Assembly (NCBI GenBank): GCA_016208115.1
Contig: JACQYR010000022.1
Span: forward strand, 1-64,000
Direction: 5' to 3'
From: Desulfarculus sp.
GTDB taxonomy: Bacteria > Desulfobacterota > Desulfarculia > Desulfarculales > Desulfarculaceae
DNA: 64,000 bases
Shown here: positions 55,769 through 64,000 of the stretch, piece after piece
How the letters are laid out: each line of letters starts with the position of its first letter
How positions within the stretch are numbered: the stretch's first letter is position 1
Program-made: the position numbers and the translations under genes
The notes under the pieces: model-generated
The model's database searches: none
What the model saw: the letters and a program-made list of their open reading frames with translations, nothing else
Told to the model about the DNA's origin: nothing

Positions 55769-56599
55769 ATGAACACGAAAATGGACTTCACCCTGATCAC
55801 CGGCGCCAGCGGTGGCATAGGCGCCGCCCTGGCCCGGGAATTCGCCAGCCGGCAACATCCGCTGATCCTTGTGGCCCGGCGCCAGGCCGAGATGGAGGAC
55901 CTGGCCGCCGAGCTGCGCCAAAGCCACGGCATCGAGGTGGTGGTCATGCCCTGCGATCTGTCCCAACCCCGCCAAGTGGACAACCTGTTGGCCGGCTTGA
56001 GCCGACAAGGACTGGCGGTGGATATCCTGGTCAACAACGCCGGTTTCAGCGCGGCGGGGGAGTATCTCCATACCAAAGCCCAGTGGCAAGAAGAAATGCT
56101 GGCGGTCAACTTGGCGGCCCTGAATCGCCTCACGCGGGCGCTCCTGCCCCACATGGTGCGCCGAGGGCGGGGTGGAGTCATCAACCTGGCCTCCACCGGG
56201 TCTTTCGTGGCCGGACCCAACAACGCTTTGTACTGTGCCTCCAAGGCCTTTGTCCTGTCCTTCACCGAAGCGCTGCACCATGAGCTGAAAGGCAGCGGGG
56301 TCACCGCCAGCGCCCTATGCCCCGGCGCCACGGATACCGGCTTCGCGGCCAGGGCCGGCCTGCAAGACACCCCCATTTTCCGAGGTCCCCTGCTCACCTC
56401 CCAGCAAGTGGCCCGCGCCGGCCTGCGCGCCTTCCTGGGCAAGAAGAGCAAGGTGGTGGTGGGTCTTGGCAACCGGTTGCTGGTCCTGCTGTTGCGCTTA
56501 ACTCCCCGCCAGATGGCCACGGCCATCAGTGGCCGGCTGACTCGGCACGAGGTCTTCAGGAATCAAGGGAGCATCATGCGCCATCGAGGCGGCGTTTGA
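55769..56599 (+). CDS. Short-chain dehydrogenase/reductase
   Basis: 276 residues, classical [22 protein letters not shown] (nucleotide loop TGxxxGxG), DILVNNAGF (NNAG), INLASTGSF (catalytic Ser), [11 protein letters not shown] (YxxxK) and CPGATDTGF. The AR after the beta-2 strand (LVARRQ) suggests NADP use. The C-terminal ~60 residues ([26 protein letters not shown]) are hydrophobic, as in membrane-associated SDRs of the DltE/YqjQ kind. It lies between arsR and an EFR1-type gene; the substrate is unknown. Confidence 0.9.
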   Translation: MNTKMDFTLITGASGGIGAALAREFASRQHPLILVARRQAEMEDLAAELRQSHGIEVVVMPCDLSQPRQVDNLLAGLSRQGLAVDILVNNAGFSAAGEYLHTKAQWQEEMLAVNLAALNRLTRALLPHMVRRGRGGVINLASTGSFVAGPNNALYCASKAFVLSFTEALHHELKGSGVTASALCPGATDTGFAARAGLQDTPIFRGPLLTSQQVARAGLRAFLGKKSKVVVGLGNRLLVLLLRLTPRQMATAISGRLTRHEVFRNQGSIMRHRGGV

Positions 56600-56671
56600 G
56601 TTGTCGGCGTCCTAACTGTCCTGCAAGGTGGCCCTGCCCGGCGCTGGCCGGCAGCCTGACGGGAGAACTTC

Positions 56672-57622
56672 ATGCTCAACAGAAGAGAGGTGTTGAAGCT
56701 GGCGGCGGTTTCGGCGGTTGCCCTGACCGTGCCAGCCTGTGGCCTGTCTTATCAGGAACGGCCGCGGGTGCCGTTTTCAGCACGGGTGGTCAAGAATGGC
56801 CTGGTGCTCAGTTACAGCCAAACGGGTAACACCCGCAGGATTGGGCGTTTGATAGCGGCGGTGTGGCGCCGGCTGGGCGTTGAGGTCCAGGAGGCGGAGT
56901 TGCGCGACTTCCATCCCGGCCAGGCGTTGGGATTTGATCTCATTGCCGTGGGGGGGCCGGTCAATCACTACGACGCGCCGCAATACCTGAAGGATTGGCT
57001 GGGCAGACTGCCCCCCCTGGCCCAGACCCCTGTGGCGGCCTATGTCACCCATGGGCTACCGCCCAGCAACCAGCACAACACGGCTTGCGCCATCCTTGAG
57101 ATACTGGCCCAGCGGGGCGGCGCCCCTGTGGGGTTGGAGACCTTCGGCAACCTGGGCACCTACCCACCGGCCTGGGCCTTTTTCCCCGAGAAGTCCCTGG
57201 CGGCCAGGGTATTTCCCAATCATGAAACATATGAAAAGGTGCGCGCCTTCGCCATGCGGCTGCTGGCCGCGGCCAGGGACGGAAAAGCCTTGGCCTTTTC
57301 GCGGGAAATGGGCATGGGCGACGTGAAGAAATCCTTGGCGCCCATCCGGTTCAGCAAGTTGATCACCAATACCCACGAGATAGACACCGCGCGCTGCCGG
57401 GGGTGCGGGACCTGCGCGCGTCTTTGCCCCACGGGGGCCATAGATCCCCTGCGGGGCACGGTGGACAAGAGGCGCTGCGTGGATTGCATGGGCTGTATAA
57501 ACAATTGCCCCGCCGAAGCCGTGCGCATGGTGTATTGGGGCAAACCACTGACGGGATACTTCCAATTCCTCAGAGAGAACCAAATTAAAATCCAAGAGCC
57601 GCCGGAACTGCTGGAAGGATGA
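56672..57622 (+). CDS. EFR1-type flavodoxin-ferredoxin fusion protein
   Basis: 316 residues. A Tat-like N-terminus (NRREVLKLAAVSAVALTVPACG) with a possible lipobox Cys suggests export or membrane anchoring. Residues ~45-190 are flavodoxin-like: LSYSQTGNTRRIGRLIAAV binds FMN phosphate. Residues ~240-290 hold two 4Fe-4S ferredoxin motifs: CRGCGTCARLCP and CVDCMGCINNCP. EFR1 proteins are flavin/iron-sulfur electron carriers of unsettled partner. With ArsR and the SDR it forms a compact cassette with less GC-rich gaps than the neighbourhood, possibly acquired. Confidence 0.87.
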   Translation: MLNRREVLKLAAVSAVALTVPACGLSYQERPRVPFSARVVKNGLVLSYSQTGNTRRIGRLIAAVWRRLGVEVQEAELRDFHPGQALGFDLIAVGGPVNHYDAPQYLKDWLGRLPPLAQTPVAAYVTHGLPPSNQHNTACAILEILAQRGGAPVGLETFGNLGTYPPAWAFFPEKSLAARVFPNHETYEKVRAFAMRLLAAARDGKALAFSREMGMGDVKKSLAPIRFSKLITNTHEIDTARCRGCGTCARLCPTGAIDPLRGTVDKRRCVDCMGCINNCPAEAVRMVYWGKPLTGYFQFLRENQIKIQEPPELLEG

Positions 57623-57689
57623 TTGTGACCAGCCATGGCCAGGGCCACAACCCCTCTGGCCCGGTTGCGCCCAGCCCGGGGCACCGGGC

Positions 57690-58916
57690 CTACTCGTAGC
57701 GCAGGGCGTCTATGGGGTTGAGGCGGGCGGCGGTGCGGGCGGGGTAGAAGCCGAAGAACACCCCCACGCCGGCGGAGAAGAGGAAGGCCGCCAGGATGGC
57801 CTGGGGAGAGATGAAGGTGGGCCAATCCAGGAGCTTGGAGACGATGAAGGCCCCGGCCATGCCCAGGATCATGCCGATGACCCCGCCGAAGAGGGTGAGC
57901 AGCACGGCCTCGGTGAGGAACTGCAAGAGGATGTTGCGCTGCTTGGCGCCGATGGCCATGCGGATGCCGATCTCGCGGGTGCGCTCGGTGACCGAGACCA
58001 GCATGATGTTCATGATGCCGATGCCGCCCACCACCAGGGAGATGGAGGCCACGGCGCCCAACAAGAGCGACATCACCTGGGCCGACTGCTGGGACACGGC
58101 CAGAATCTCGGTGAGGTTGCGCAGGATGTAGTCGCGCTCCTTGTTGGGGCCCACGCGGTGGCGCTGGTCCAGAAGGGCGGTCACCTCCTCCTCGGCCTGG
58201 GCCAGCACCTCCTCGCTGCGGGCCTGGATGAGCATGGCGCCCACGGTGTTGGGAAAGGGGTTGCCCAGTATCTTACGCTGGGCGGTGGTGATGGGCAGCA
58301 TGATGAGGTAGTCCTGGTCGTCGCCCCGGGGCGACTGGCCCTTGCTCTCCAACACCCCCACCACGGTGAAGGGTACCTTCTTGATGCGCACGATTTTGCC
58401 CACCGGGTCCTCGGCGCCGAAGAGGTTCTCGGCCACGCTGGCCCCCAACAGGCAGTTCTTGAGCGCGCTCTCCACGTCGGTGGCGGTCAGCCCGCGGCCG
58501 GCGGCGATCCTCCACTCGCGCACGTCGAGCATCTCGGGGGTGCAGCCCTGTATCTGGGTCCACCAGTTCATGTTGCCGTAGACCACCTGGGCGCTGCCGC
58601 GCACCGTGGGCGCCACTCTTTCCACGGCGGGGCACTCGGTCTGGATGGCTTTCACATCGTCGTAGGTGATGGTGGGCACGGTGCCGGCGCCGGAGCGCAG
58701 GCCCCCAGCGGTGGATGAGCCGGGCACCACCAAGAGCAGGTTGCTGCCCATGGAGGCGATCTGGTCGGCGATGACCTTGCTGGCCCCGGCGCCGATGGCG
58801 ATCATGACGATCACCGCCCCGATGCCGATGATGATGCCCAGCATGGTCAAGAAGGAGCGCATCTTGTTGACCGCCAGGGCGCGCAGGGCGATCTTGAGCG
58901 CCAGGAAGAGTTCCAT
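57690..58916 (-). CDS. MacB-like ABC transporter permease (FtsX fold)
   Basis: 408 residues starting [42 protein letters not shown]. One N-terminal helix, a large periplasmic MacB-PCD domain (~45-270), then three C-terminal helices with GGIGIMNIMLVSVTERTREIGIRMAIGAKQRNIL (FtsX motif) and YPARTAARLNPIDALRYE. It acts with the ATPase and adaptor next to it as a MacAB-type mechanotransmission exporter of peptides, lipopeptides or drugs. The ATPase is a separate gene here. It overlaps that gene by 1 bp as TGATG. Confidence 0.92.
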   Translation of the reverse strand: MELFLALKIALRALAVNKMRSFLTMLGIIIGIGAVIVMIAIGAGASKVIADQIASMGSNLLLVVPGSSTAGGLRSGAGTVPTITYDDVKAIQTECPAVERVAPTVRGSAQVVYGNMNWWTQIQGCTPEMLDVREWRIAAGRGLTATDVESALKNCLLGASVAENLFGAEDPVGKIVRIKKVPFTVVGVLESKGQSPRGDDQDYLIMLPITTAQRKILGNPFPNTVGAMLIQARSEEVLAQAEEEVTALLDQRHRVGPNKERDYILRNLTEILAVSQQSAQVMSLLLGAVASISLVVGGIGIMNIMLVSVTERTREIGIRMAIGAKQRNILLQFLTEAVLLTLFGGVIGMILGMAGAFIVSKLLDWPTFISPQAILAAFLFSAGVGVFFGFYPARTAARLNPIDALRYE

Positions 58917-59632
58917 CACCGGCCCCCCGGCCCGGCCCAGCCGCTGTCCTGGCGGTGGCGGTCGGAGATGATCTGGCCGTCCTTGAAGGTGAGCACCCGC
59001 CGGGCGTGGGCGGCCACGTCGGCCTCGTGGGTGACCATGATGATGGTTATGCCCTGGGCGTGGAGCTTCTCGAAGACCTCCATGATCTCCTCGCTGGTCT
59101 TGGAGTCCAGGTTGCCGGTGGGCTCGTCGGCCAGGATGAGGGTGGGTTGGCCGGCCAGGGCGCGGGCGATGGCCACCCGCTGCTGCTGACCGCCGGAGAG
59201 CTGGTTGCTGTAGTGCTCGGCCCGCCGGGCCAGGCCGACCATCTCCAAGGCGGCCAGGGCCTTCTGGCGGCGCTCCTTGGTGGGCACGCCGGCGTAGATC
59301 AGGGGCAGCTCCACGTTCTCGCGGGCGGTGGTGCGGTTGAGCAGGTTGAAGCCCTGGAAGACGAAGCCCAGCTTCTTGTTGCGCACCTCGGCCAACTGGT
59401 TCTTGGACAGGCGCTCCACGTTGACCCCCTCCAGGGCGTAGGAGCCGGTGGAGGGGGTGTCCAGGCAACCCAGGATGTGCATGCAGGTGCTCTTGCCGCT
59501 GCCCGAGGAGCCCATGATGGCCACGAAGTCGCCGGCCTGAATCTCCATGGTGACGCCCCTCAGGGCCTCCACCATCTCCTGCCCCATGCGGTAGGTCTTA
59601 GTGATGTCGCGCAAGCTGACCACGCAGGCCAT
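58916..59632 (-). CDS. MacB-like ABC transporter ATPase
   Basis: 238 residues: Walker [20 protein letters not shown]-loop [20 protein letters not shown], signature [19 protein letters not shown], Walker [20 protein letters not shown], switch [13 protein letters not shown]. LolD/MacB class. It lies between adaptor and permease with near-zero spacing, so the three genes form one operon. Confidence 0.94.
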   Translation of the reverse strand: MACVVSLRDITKTYRMGQEMVEALRGVTMEIQAGDFVAIMGSSGSGKSTCMHILGCLDTPSTGSYALEGVNVERLSKNQLAEVRNKKLGFVFQGFNLLNRTTARENVELPLIYAGVPTKERRQKALAALEMVGLARRAEHYSNQLSGGQQQRVAIARALAGQPTLILADEPTGNLDSKTSEEIMEVFEKLHAQGITIIMVTHEADVAAHARRVLTFKDGQIISDRHRQDSGWAGPGGR

Positions 59633-60838
59633 CTAGAACCTAGGCCCCCGCCCCGAGCCCGTGGCCACCGCCGGCTTCTTGCTGCCCACCTGCTCGATTA
59701 TCACCTCGTCGCCTTCCCTGAGCTCGCCCTCGGTCAACTCGACGGCGTTGCCATCGCCTATGCCGGTCTTGACCGGCACCGGCTGGAGGGTGCCGTCGGG
59801 CCCCAGCACGTAGACCCGCCGGGCCACCGGGGCCTTGCTCTCGGCCGGGGGCTGGCCGGGGGGCGCGGCCCCGGGCGCGCCGAGCGTCTTGGGCTTGAAG
59901 CGCAGGGCGGCGGTGGGCAGCCTGAGCACGCCGGAGCGGTGGTCCACCTCCAGGGTGACGTTGGCGGTCATGCCCGGCTTGAGCTTCAGTTCGCGGTTGT
60001 CCACACCGATCACCACCACGTAGGTCACCACGTTCTGGCTGACCACCGGGGCGCTGCGCACCTGGGTGACCTGGCCCTCGAAGCGAATCTCGGGGTAGGA
60101 GTCCACGGTGAAATAGGCCGTTTGGCCTTCCTTGACCCGGCTGATGTCGGCCTCGTCCACGCTGGTATCTATCTCCATGCGCGTGAGGTCCTGGGCGATG
60201 TTGAACAGGGTGGGGGTCTGGAAGGAGGCGGCCACGGTCTGGCCCACGTCCACGTTGCGCGAGACCACGGTGCCGTCCACGGGAGAGCGGATGGTGGAGT
60301 AGGCCAGGTTGGTGCGGGCCTGGTTCAGGGCACCCCGGGTCTGGACCACCGCCGCCTCGGCGGCCTGCAAGGCGGCCAGGGCGGCGTCATGGGCGGTCTG
60401 GGCGCTGTCAAGCTCGGCCCGGGCGATGAAGTCGCCGGCGATCAGCTCGCGGTTGCGCCCCAGGGTGCGCCGGGTGTCGGCCACCGTGACCTTGGCCTTC
60501 TGCACGCCCGCCAGGGCCGCCTGGTAGTTGCCTTCGGCCTGCTCCACCTGGGCCTCGAAGATGGCGGGGTCAATCTGGGCGATGGGCTGGCCCTGCTTGA
60601 CCGGCGAGTTGTAGTCCACGTAGATCTTGCGGATGGTGCCCGAAACCTGGGTGCCCACCTGCACGTTGACCACCGCCGCCAGGTTGCCGGTGGCCGAGAC
60701 GGTGGAGATGATGTCGCCTTTTTTGAGCTTGACGGTCTTGTAGACCGCGGGCTCCGGCCGCCCGAAGAGCAGATACAACCCCCCGGCCAGGGCCAAGAGC
60801 AGCAAGCCGGACAGGGCCAGGATGATCTTCTTATTCAT
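59633..60838 (-). CDS. MacA-like periplasmic adaptor (membrane fusion protein)
   Basis: 401 residues. Start chosen at MNKKIILALSGLLLLALAGG, an inner-membrane anchor. It is followed by a lipoyl-like half (VQVGTQVSGTIRKIYVDYNSPVKQGQPIAQID), a long helical hairpin (~80-165: EAQVEQAEGNYQAALAGVQKAK), the second lipoyl half (STIRSPVDGTVVSRNVDVGQTV) and beta-barrel and proximal domains. It links the MacB-type transporter to an outer-membrane channel. No TolC gene is visible on either side. An IS element ends 18 bp upstream of its ATG, which may have cut off the original promoter or upstream partner. Confidence 0.92.
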   Translation of the reverse strand: MNKKIILALSGLLLLALAGGLYLLFGRPEPAVYKTVKLKKGDIISTVSATGNLAAVVNVQVGTQVSGTIRKIYVDYNSPVKQGQPIAQIDPAIFEAQVEQAEGNYQAALAGVQKAKVTVADTRRTLGRNRELIAGDFIARAELDSAQTAHDAALAALQAAEAAVVQTRGALNQARTNLAYSTIRSPVDGTVVSRNVDVGQTVAASFQTPTLFNIAQDLTRMEIDTSVDEADISRVKEGQTAYFTVDSYPEIRFEGQVTQVRSAPVVSQNVVTYVVVIGVDNRELKLKPGMTANVTLEVDHRSGVLRLPTAALRFKPKTLGAPGAAPPGQPPAESKAPVARRVYVLGPDGTLQPVPVKTGIGDGNAVELTEGELREGDEVIIEQVGSKKPAVATGSGRGPRF

Positions 60839-60873
60839 GAATTGGCCCCGGTTCTCTGGACACGAGTTTGTCA

Positions 60874-61760
60874 TTAGGCGGCCATTCTGGTCAAGTAGGC
60901 CTGCCGGTATTCCAGAGGGTTCATGTAACCCAGTCTTTCCAGGCGCCAAGAGCGGTTGTAGGACTCGACGAAGTGGGCCACTGCCTGCCTGACCTCCTCG
61001 GCGTTCTTAAAGACGCGGCCGTATATGACCTGCTCCTTGAGAGTCCGGAAGAACCGCTCGGGCACGCCGTTGGTCTGGGGTTGCTCGATGAAGGCGTAGC
61101 TGGGGGCGAGGCCCAGAACCTGATCTGGTTGCGGAAGTCGTCGGCGGTGTACTGGGAGCCGTTATCCATCCTCAGCTTCAGCCCCCTGGCCACGTCGAAG
61201 TCCACCCCGCCCAACACCTCGTTGAGGGCCATGGCGATTGGCTCCAGGGCCTGGAACCTGGTCCCGGCCTTGGAGACGTGCCAGCCCATACACTCGGAGT
61301 TCCAATGCTCCAATGCGGCGAAGAGCCAGACCCAGCCCTCATCAACGGTCAGGATTTTGCTGCCGTCGGTGCCCCACATCAGATTGGGCTCGTCGGTGAT
61401 GATCTCGCCCTTATGGCCCGAGGCCGTCTTGGCACGTGGCCGATGGGGAGAGAGCAGGTTGTTTTCCCTCATGACCCTGAGAGTACGCTTGCGGCTGACC
61501 CTGACCCCGTCCATGATCCGCAAGCGCGCCCACACCTTGCGGTGCCCCTCGCCATGGAACTCGGAGCGGGCAAGGTCATGAATGATAAAGTCCAGGAGTT
61601 GATCGTCAGACCACTGGGGCTTGGGGCCTCTCTTGCCGCCAGCTCTGGCCGCAGGGGCGGTCTGGCCGGCGTGGAAGGAGGAGCGCGCGAAGGACAAGAC
61701 CGCACAGGCCCTCCTCACCCCATAGGGCTTGCCGGTGGCCGGGGAGACCGCCTGACTCAC
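60874..61760 (-). pseudogene. IS3-family transposase OrfB, frameshifted
   Basis: DDE integrase-type transposase. In the first frame: HTH-21-like KPYGVRRACAVL, LMWGTDGSKILTVDEGW (first D) and LKLRMDNGSQYTADDFR (second D). Near 61110, after NQIRFWA, the frame changes; the other frame then gives GVPERFFRTLKEQVIYGRVF (catalytic E region), VAHFVESYNRSWRLERLGYMNPLEYRQAYL and the stop at 60874. A single frameshift therefore inactivates the enzyme unless it is a sequence error. Confidence 0.85.
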
Positions 61761-62161
61761 TTGCGCGACCTCCCCTTGCCGAAAGGGCTTTGCTTTTCCA
61801 CCCGCATCCGCAAAAGCTCATTCTCCATGCTCAGCTCACCGATCCGCTTCATTGCCTGGTCCAGATCCTTCTTCAGCGGATCGCCCTCGCGCTCCTTCAG
61901 GGCCGTCTCAATTCCCACCAGCGCTTTGCTCCGCCACTGCTCCAGGCGATATATCTCGACGCCCAGTTCCCTGGACAGCAATTGCACCGACTCGCCACGA
62001 AGCAGGCGCAGCACCACCTCACGCTTGCGCCTCATGCTCCAACGCTCGTCCGGCTTCAGGGGGCCGACCTGGCCGCCGGTCGTGTGCTTTCCTCCAGTCG
62101 CCCTACGGGCTCCTTCCGTCAAGCCCACGACCTCTCCCATCTCCCGCTTCTCCTCTGCCAT
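61757..62161 (-). CDS. IS3-family transposase OrfA
   Basis: 134 residues with a helix-turn-helix (SMRRKREVVLRLLRGESVQLLSRELGVEIYRLEQWRSKALVG) and a leucine-rich coiled coil at the C-terminus (DQAMKRIGELSMENELLRMRVEK). It binds the IS termini. The end overlaps the GTG of orfB by 4 bp. OrfA itself looks intact. Confidence 0.85.
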   Translation of the reverse strand: MAEEKREMGEVVGLTEGARRATGGKHTTGGQVGPLKPDERWSMRRKREVVLRLLRGESVQLLSRELGVEIYRLEQWRSKALVGIETALKEREGDPLKKDLDQAMKRIGELSMENELLRMRVEKQSPFGKGRSRK

Positions 62162-62317
62162 CCCAAAGCCTCCTTGTACACGTCTCGGGTCTGTTTATCC
62201 CAATTCCGTGTCCAAAGAAACCGGGGGCACCTCAGGCCAAGCCCATATGGATTCTCCTTTCTTCTTTTTCCCCATGCCTATGCAAGAGTCAGACCGAACA
62301 TCAAGGTGGTGCTGAAC

Positions 62318-62350
62318 CCTTCCGGGCCGGCCGCGAGCCGGCCCGGAAGG
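62318..62350 (-). terminator. Perfect 14 bp GC hairpin after DUF6448 gene
   Basis: CCTTCCGGGCCGGC-CGCGA-GCCGGCCCGGAAGG, 14 perfect pairs and a 5-nt loop, 13 bp downstream of the stop. No T-run follows on the minus strand, so it may act as an mRNA-end stabiliser rather than a simple terminator. Confidence 0.55.
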
Positions 62351-62362
62351 GCGGCGTGGCGG

Positions 62363-62989
62363 CTAGTGCCGATGTTCCTTCTTGGCCCCCTGCTCTGGTT
62401 GCTCGGCGTGGTGGCCGCCGCCCGAGGCCATCATGTCCAGCTTCTCCACGTAGTGGGTGAACTCGACATAGGCAGCCACGAACTTGCGGCCCGCCTCCAC
62501 GCTTTCCTCGGCGTGCTTCTTGGCCTCATAGGTTTGGGCAAAGCGCTGGCCGATCCCCTGGGCGACCGCCTCGCCGATCTCGTGGGCCAGGTGGTCACCC
62601 TTGCCGCTGTCCAGGGCCTTGTCCGCCACCGCTACCGCTGGCTCCACGGGTCCTGCCTTTAGCCCGGTGAAGGGAGCGCCCTCCCCGGCTCGGTGCAGCC
62701 TCACCAAGGTCTCGAAGAAGTAGTGGTCTGCCAGCTCCCGTGCCTCTGACCCCTTGGCCCTGACCGCCAAGGTTTTCTTGAATGCCTCCTTGATGGCGGA
62801 CTCATCCCCAGGCCTGACCCATTTGAGCACCGGAGTAGCGTCGCCCTTGGCCAGGGCTGTCTTGGCTGCGGCCACCACCGGCCCGTCAAGGGTGTCGCAG
62901 TGGGCCGAGGCCGGCGGTGGGCTCCAGGCCACCCCAAGGAACATCCAAACCACCAACCCCACCACACCGGCAATGTGCTTCCCTTTCAT
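62363..62989 (-). CDS. DUF6448 family secreted protein
   Basis: 208 residues with a signal peptide (MKGKHIAGVVGLVVWMFLGVAWSPPPASA) ending at AHCDTLDGPVVAAAK. The HCDTLDGPV start of the mature protein is the conserved mark of this family of unknown function. The rest is helical (ADHYFFETLVRLHRAGEGAPFTGLKAGP, GEAVAQGIGQRFAQTYEAKKHAEESVEAGRKFVAAYVEFTHYVEKL) and ends in a His-rich tail (GGGHHAEQPEQGAKKEHRH), which could bind metal. AGGAGG precedes the ATG. The gene stands alone between the IS and a structured gap. Confidence 0.82.
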   Translation of the reverse strand: MKGKHIAGVVGLVVWMFLGVAWSPPPASAHCDTLDGPVVAAAKTALAKGDATPVLKWVRPGDESAIKEAFKKTLAVRAKGSEARELADHYFFETLVRLHRAGEGAPFTGLKAGPVEPAVAVADKALDSGKGDHLAHEIGEAVAQGIGQRFAQTYEAKKHAEESVEAGRKFVAAYVEFTHYVEKLDMMASGGGHHAEQPEQGAKKEHRH

Positions 62990-63219
62990 GTTAACCTCCT
63001 TTTGCTTGATCGCGGTCGCAGGTAACGGCTAGTTCAACTGCCTTCTTTAATGGCTGGGAAAGATGTCAACTGGTCATTGAATTAGCCTTTTCTTCTTATT
63101 CATCGTCTACCTCGGACTTCACGGACCGGCCGCCGGGTGATGGTTATCCCAGATTATTGCAGCATGAGCCGTGCCAAGACCCCCGGGGAGTATAACGCCG
63201 CAACCCATAATTCTTACAC

Positions 63220-63320
63220 GTTTTTATGCGCCCGGTCCCCGGCGTGGCCGCCGGGAGGTGGCCGGGGACGCATAAAAATTATGCGTCCAGCCGGAGCAAT
63301 GCAAAATTTTTATGCACCAG
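63220..63320. repeat. Inverted repeats with GCATAAAAAT motif
   Basis: TTTTTATGCG (63220-63229) and TCCCCGGC are mirrored by GCCGGGGACGCATAAAAA ~25 bp later, giving a long hairpin with a small bulge. CGCATAAAAATTATGCG (~63268) is itself a palindrome, and AAAATTTTTATGCA follows at ~63303. The rest of the 63000-63386 gap shows no gene. Confidence 0.55.
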
Positions 63321-63386
63321 GACCTGTCCCCAGGCGCGCGCCCAGCTTCGCCTAGGAGCCTGTCTAGGGACTACTCCGACAGGCCC

Positions 63387-64000
63387 CTAGCGGGCGGACA
63401 AGTCCCGCAGGGCGCTGAAACCGGCCAGGCTTCTGGCGGCGGCCACGCCGCGCATGATGGCGCGGGTAAAGCAGTCGGCCGCGGCCCGGCCCAGCTCGTT
63501 GAGGGCCGGGGCCTGGGCGCCCACAAAGAAGCCCGGGGCCTGGGGCAGGGGCCGCTTGCCGGTGGCCAGGCAGAAGATGGTGTCGCCGTCAAACATGGTA
63601 TGGGCCGGCCGGATGGCCCGGGCCAGGCCGTCGTGGGCCATCTGGGCCAGCTTCTGGGCCTGGGCCTTGGTCAGGATGGCGTCGGTGGCTACCACCCCGA
63701 TGGTGGTATGGCGGGCGGTCTGGCCCTGGCCCGGGCCGGGCAGGCGCACCCCGCGCCGGCCCAACTCGCCCAGTTCGCCGTCCATCTCCCGGCGCCCCTC
63801 CCCGAATAGCCCGCTGGCCGGGTCCAGCACCGAGCCCAGACAGTTGACCACCACCAGGGCCGCCACGGTCAGGCCCAGGTCCAGGACCTCGCTGGCGCTG
63901 CCCAGCCCGCCCTTGAGGCCCCCGGCCACGGCGCTGAGGCCGGCGCCGGCGTTGCCCAGGGCCAGGGCGCCGTCCTGGGCCGCCTGGCAGGCCTTGGCCC
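63387..64000 (-). CDS. P1-family (DmpA-like, S58) aminopeptidase, C-terminal part
   Basis: Open to the window edge, so the N-terminus is missing. Seen: NAGAGLSAVAGGLKGGLGSAS, VAALVVVNCLGSVLDP, HTTIGVVATDAILTKAQAQKLAQMAHDGLARAIRPAHTMFDGDTIFCLATGK and FTRAIMRGVAAA. These are the typical blocks of Ntn-type self-processing P1 peptidases (DmpA/BapA). The TTIGVVATDA block carries the nucleophile region, with His in front of it where related proteins usually have Asn. Substrate unknown. Confidence 0.85.
   Translation of the reverse strand, partial: AKACQAAQDGALALGNAGAGLSAVAGGLKGGLGSASEVLDLGLTVAALVVVNCLGSVLDPASGLFGEGRREMDGELGELGRRGVRLPGPGQGQTARHTTIGVVATDAILTKAQAQKLAQMAHDGLARAIRPAHTMFDGDTIFCLATGKRPLPQAPGFFVGAQAPALNELGRAAADCFTRAIMRGVAAARSLAGFSALRDLSAR

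Larger units (their letters stand above)
60857..62214 (-). mobile_element. IS3-family insertion sequence, transposase frameshifted
   Basis: The termini are inverted: left TGGACACGAGTTTGTC and, on the other strand, right TGGACACGGAATTGGG. The similarity continues a few bases outward with a 1-nt offset (CCGGTTCTC / CCGGTTTCTT). Length ~1358 bp fits IS3-family elements. It carries orfA and orfB in the usual order. I see no clear target duplication. Whole element reads on the minus strand. Confidence 0.8.

Overview
The window is a GC-rich (by eye roughly two thirds G+C) stretch of bacterial chromosome, densely packed with genes on both strands. Gene content points to a Desulfobacterota-type ('deltaproteobacterial') anaerobe: a DnaA whose Walker B reads EEVQF, a Sec-type rhodanese fused to a ferritin-like domain, an AmrA (AMMECR1) protein, a YeiH-type transporter, a Cat1-like CoA transferase, an EFR1 ferredoxin-flavodoxin and a MerR-regulated acyl-CoA dehydrogenase. 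The lineage is inferred from gene content, not proven.

Layout. 0-3 kb: a VWA protein fragment, a membrane di-iron hydroxylase, an apparent selenoprotein (TGA at the rhodanese catalytic Cys with a SECIS-like hairpin behind it) and a radical SAM protein. 3-9.3 kb: a YeiH-like transporter, then a peptidoglycan-recycling run (mpl, serine hydrolase, LD-carboxypeptidase) and coaX. 9.5-16.6 kb: the conserved tilS-ftsH-folP-cdaA-cdaR-glmM cluster, which makes c-di-AMP and feeds cell-wall synthesis; it is interrupted by a roughly 200 bp MITE-like element, and ftsH carries an internal deletion. 16.6-18.4 kb: MOSC, Nudix and AmrA. 18.7-31.3 kb, minus strand: SCP2, an ALDH/Fe-ADH fusion, YedK, a broken pgl, transketolase, a PPC protein, a phosphoesterase, two transporters and a receiver-TPR protein. 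31.6-41.4 kb, mostly plus: a broken release-factor-like gene, merR-acyl-CoA dehydrogenase, a diguanylate cyclase (minus), a flavodoxin-fold reductase, leuCD-asd and rsmD-coaD. 41.6-45.7 kb: dnaA, an AT-rich stretch with a perfect 20 bp palindrome, ald, and a 1 kb gene-free region holding about 14 same-orientation TTTTTCCACC-like boxes; together these look like an origin region. 45.7-57.6 kb, mostly plus: a PAS-GGDEF-EAL protein, a YgjP peptidase (minus), a CoA transferase, a four-gene amino-acid ABC transporter, a DPM1-like glycosyltransferase and an ArsR-SDR-EFR1 cassette. 57.7-64 kb, minus: a MacAB-like export system, an IS3-family element next to its adaptor gene, a DUF6448 protein and a P1-family peptidase cut by the window end.

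Two themes stand out. First, an unusual number of ordinary genes are broken here: ftsH, pgl, the baeRF gene, an MFS transporter and a PaaI thioesterase, plus mpl (in-frame loss) and the transposase. This is either real decay or assembly error. Second, intergenic regions share dispersed elements: a terminator-hairpin family, a ~130 bp repeat in inverted orientation 14 kb apart, and a GC-rich element that sits directly at or over the stop codons of four genes.

The best candidates for something new are the Sec-rhodanese/ferritin-like fusion and the box array near dnaA.
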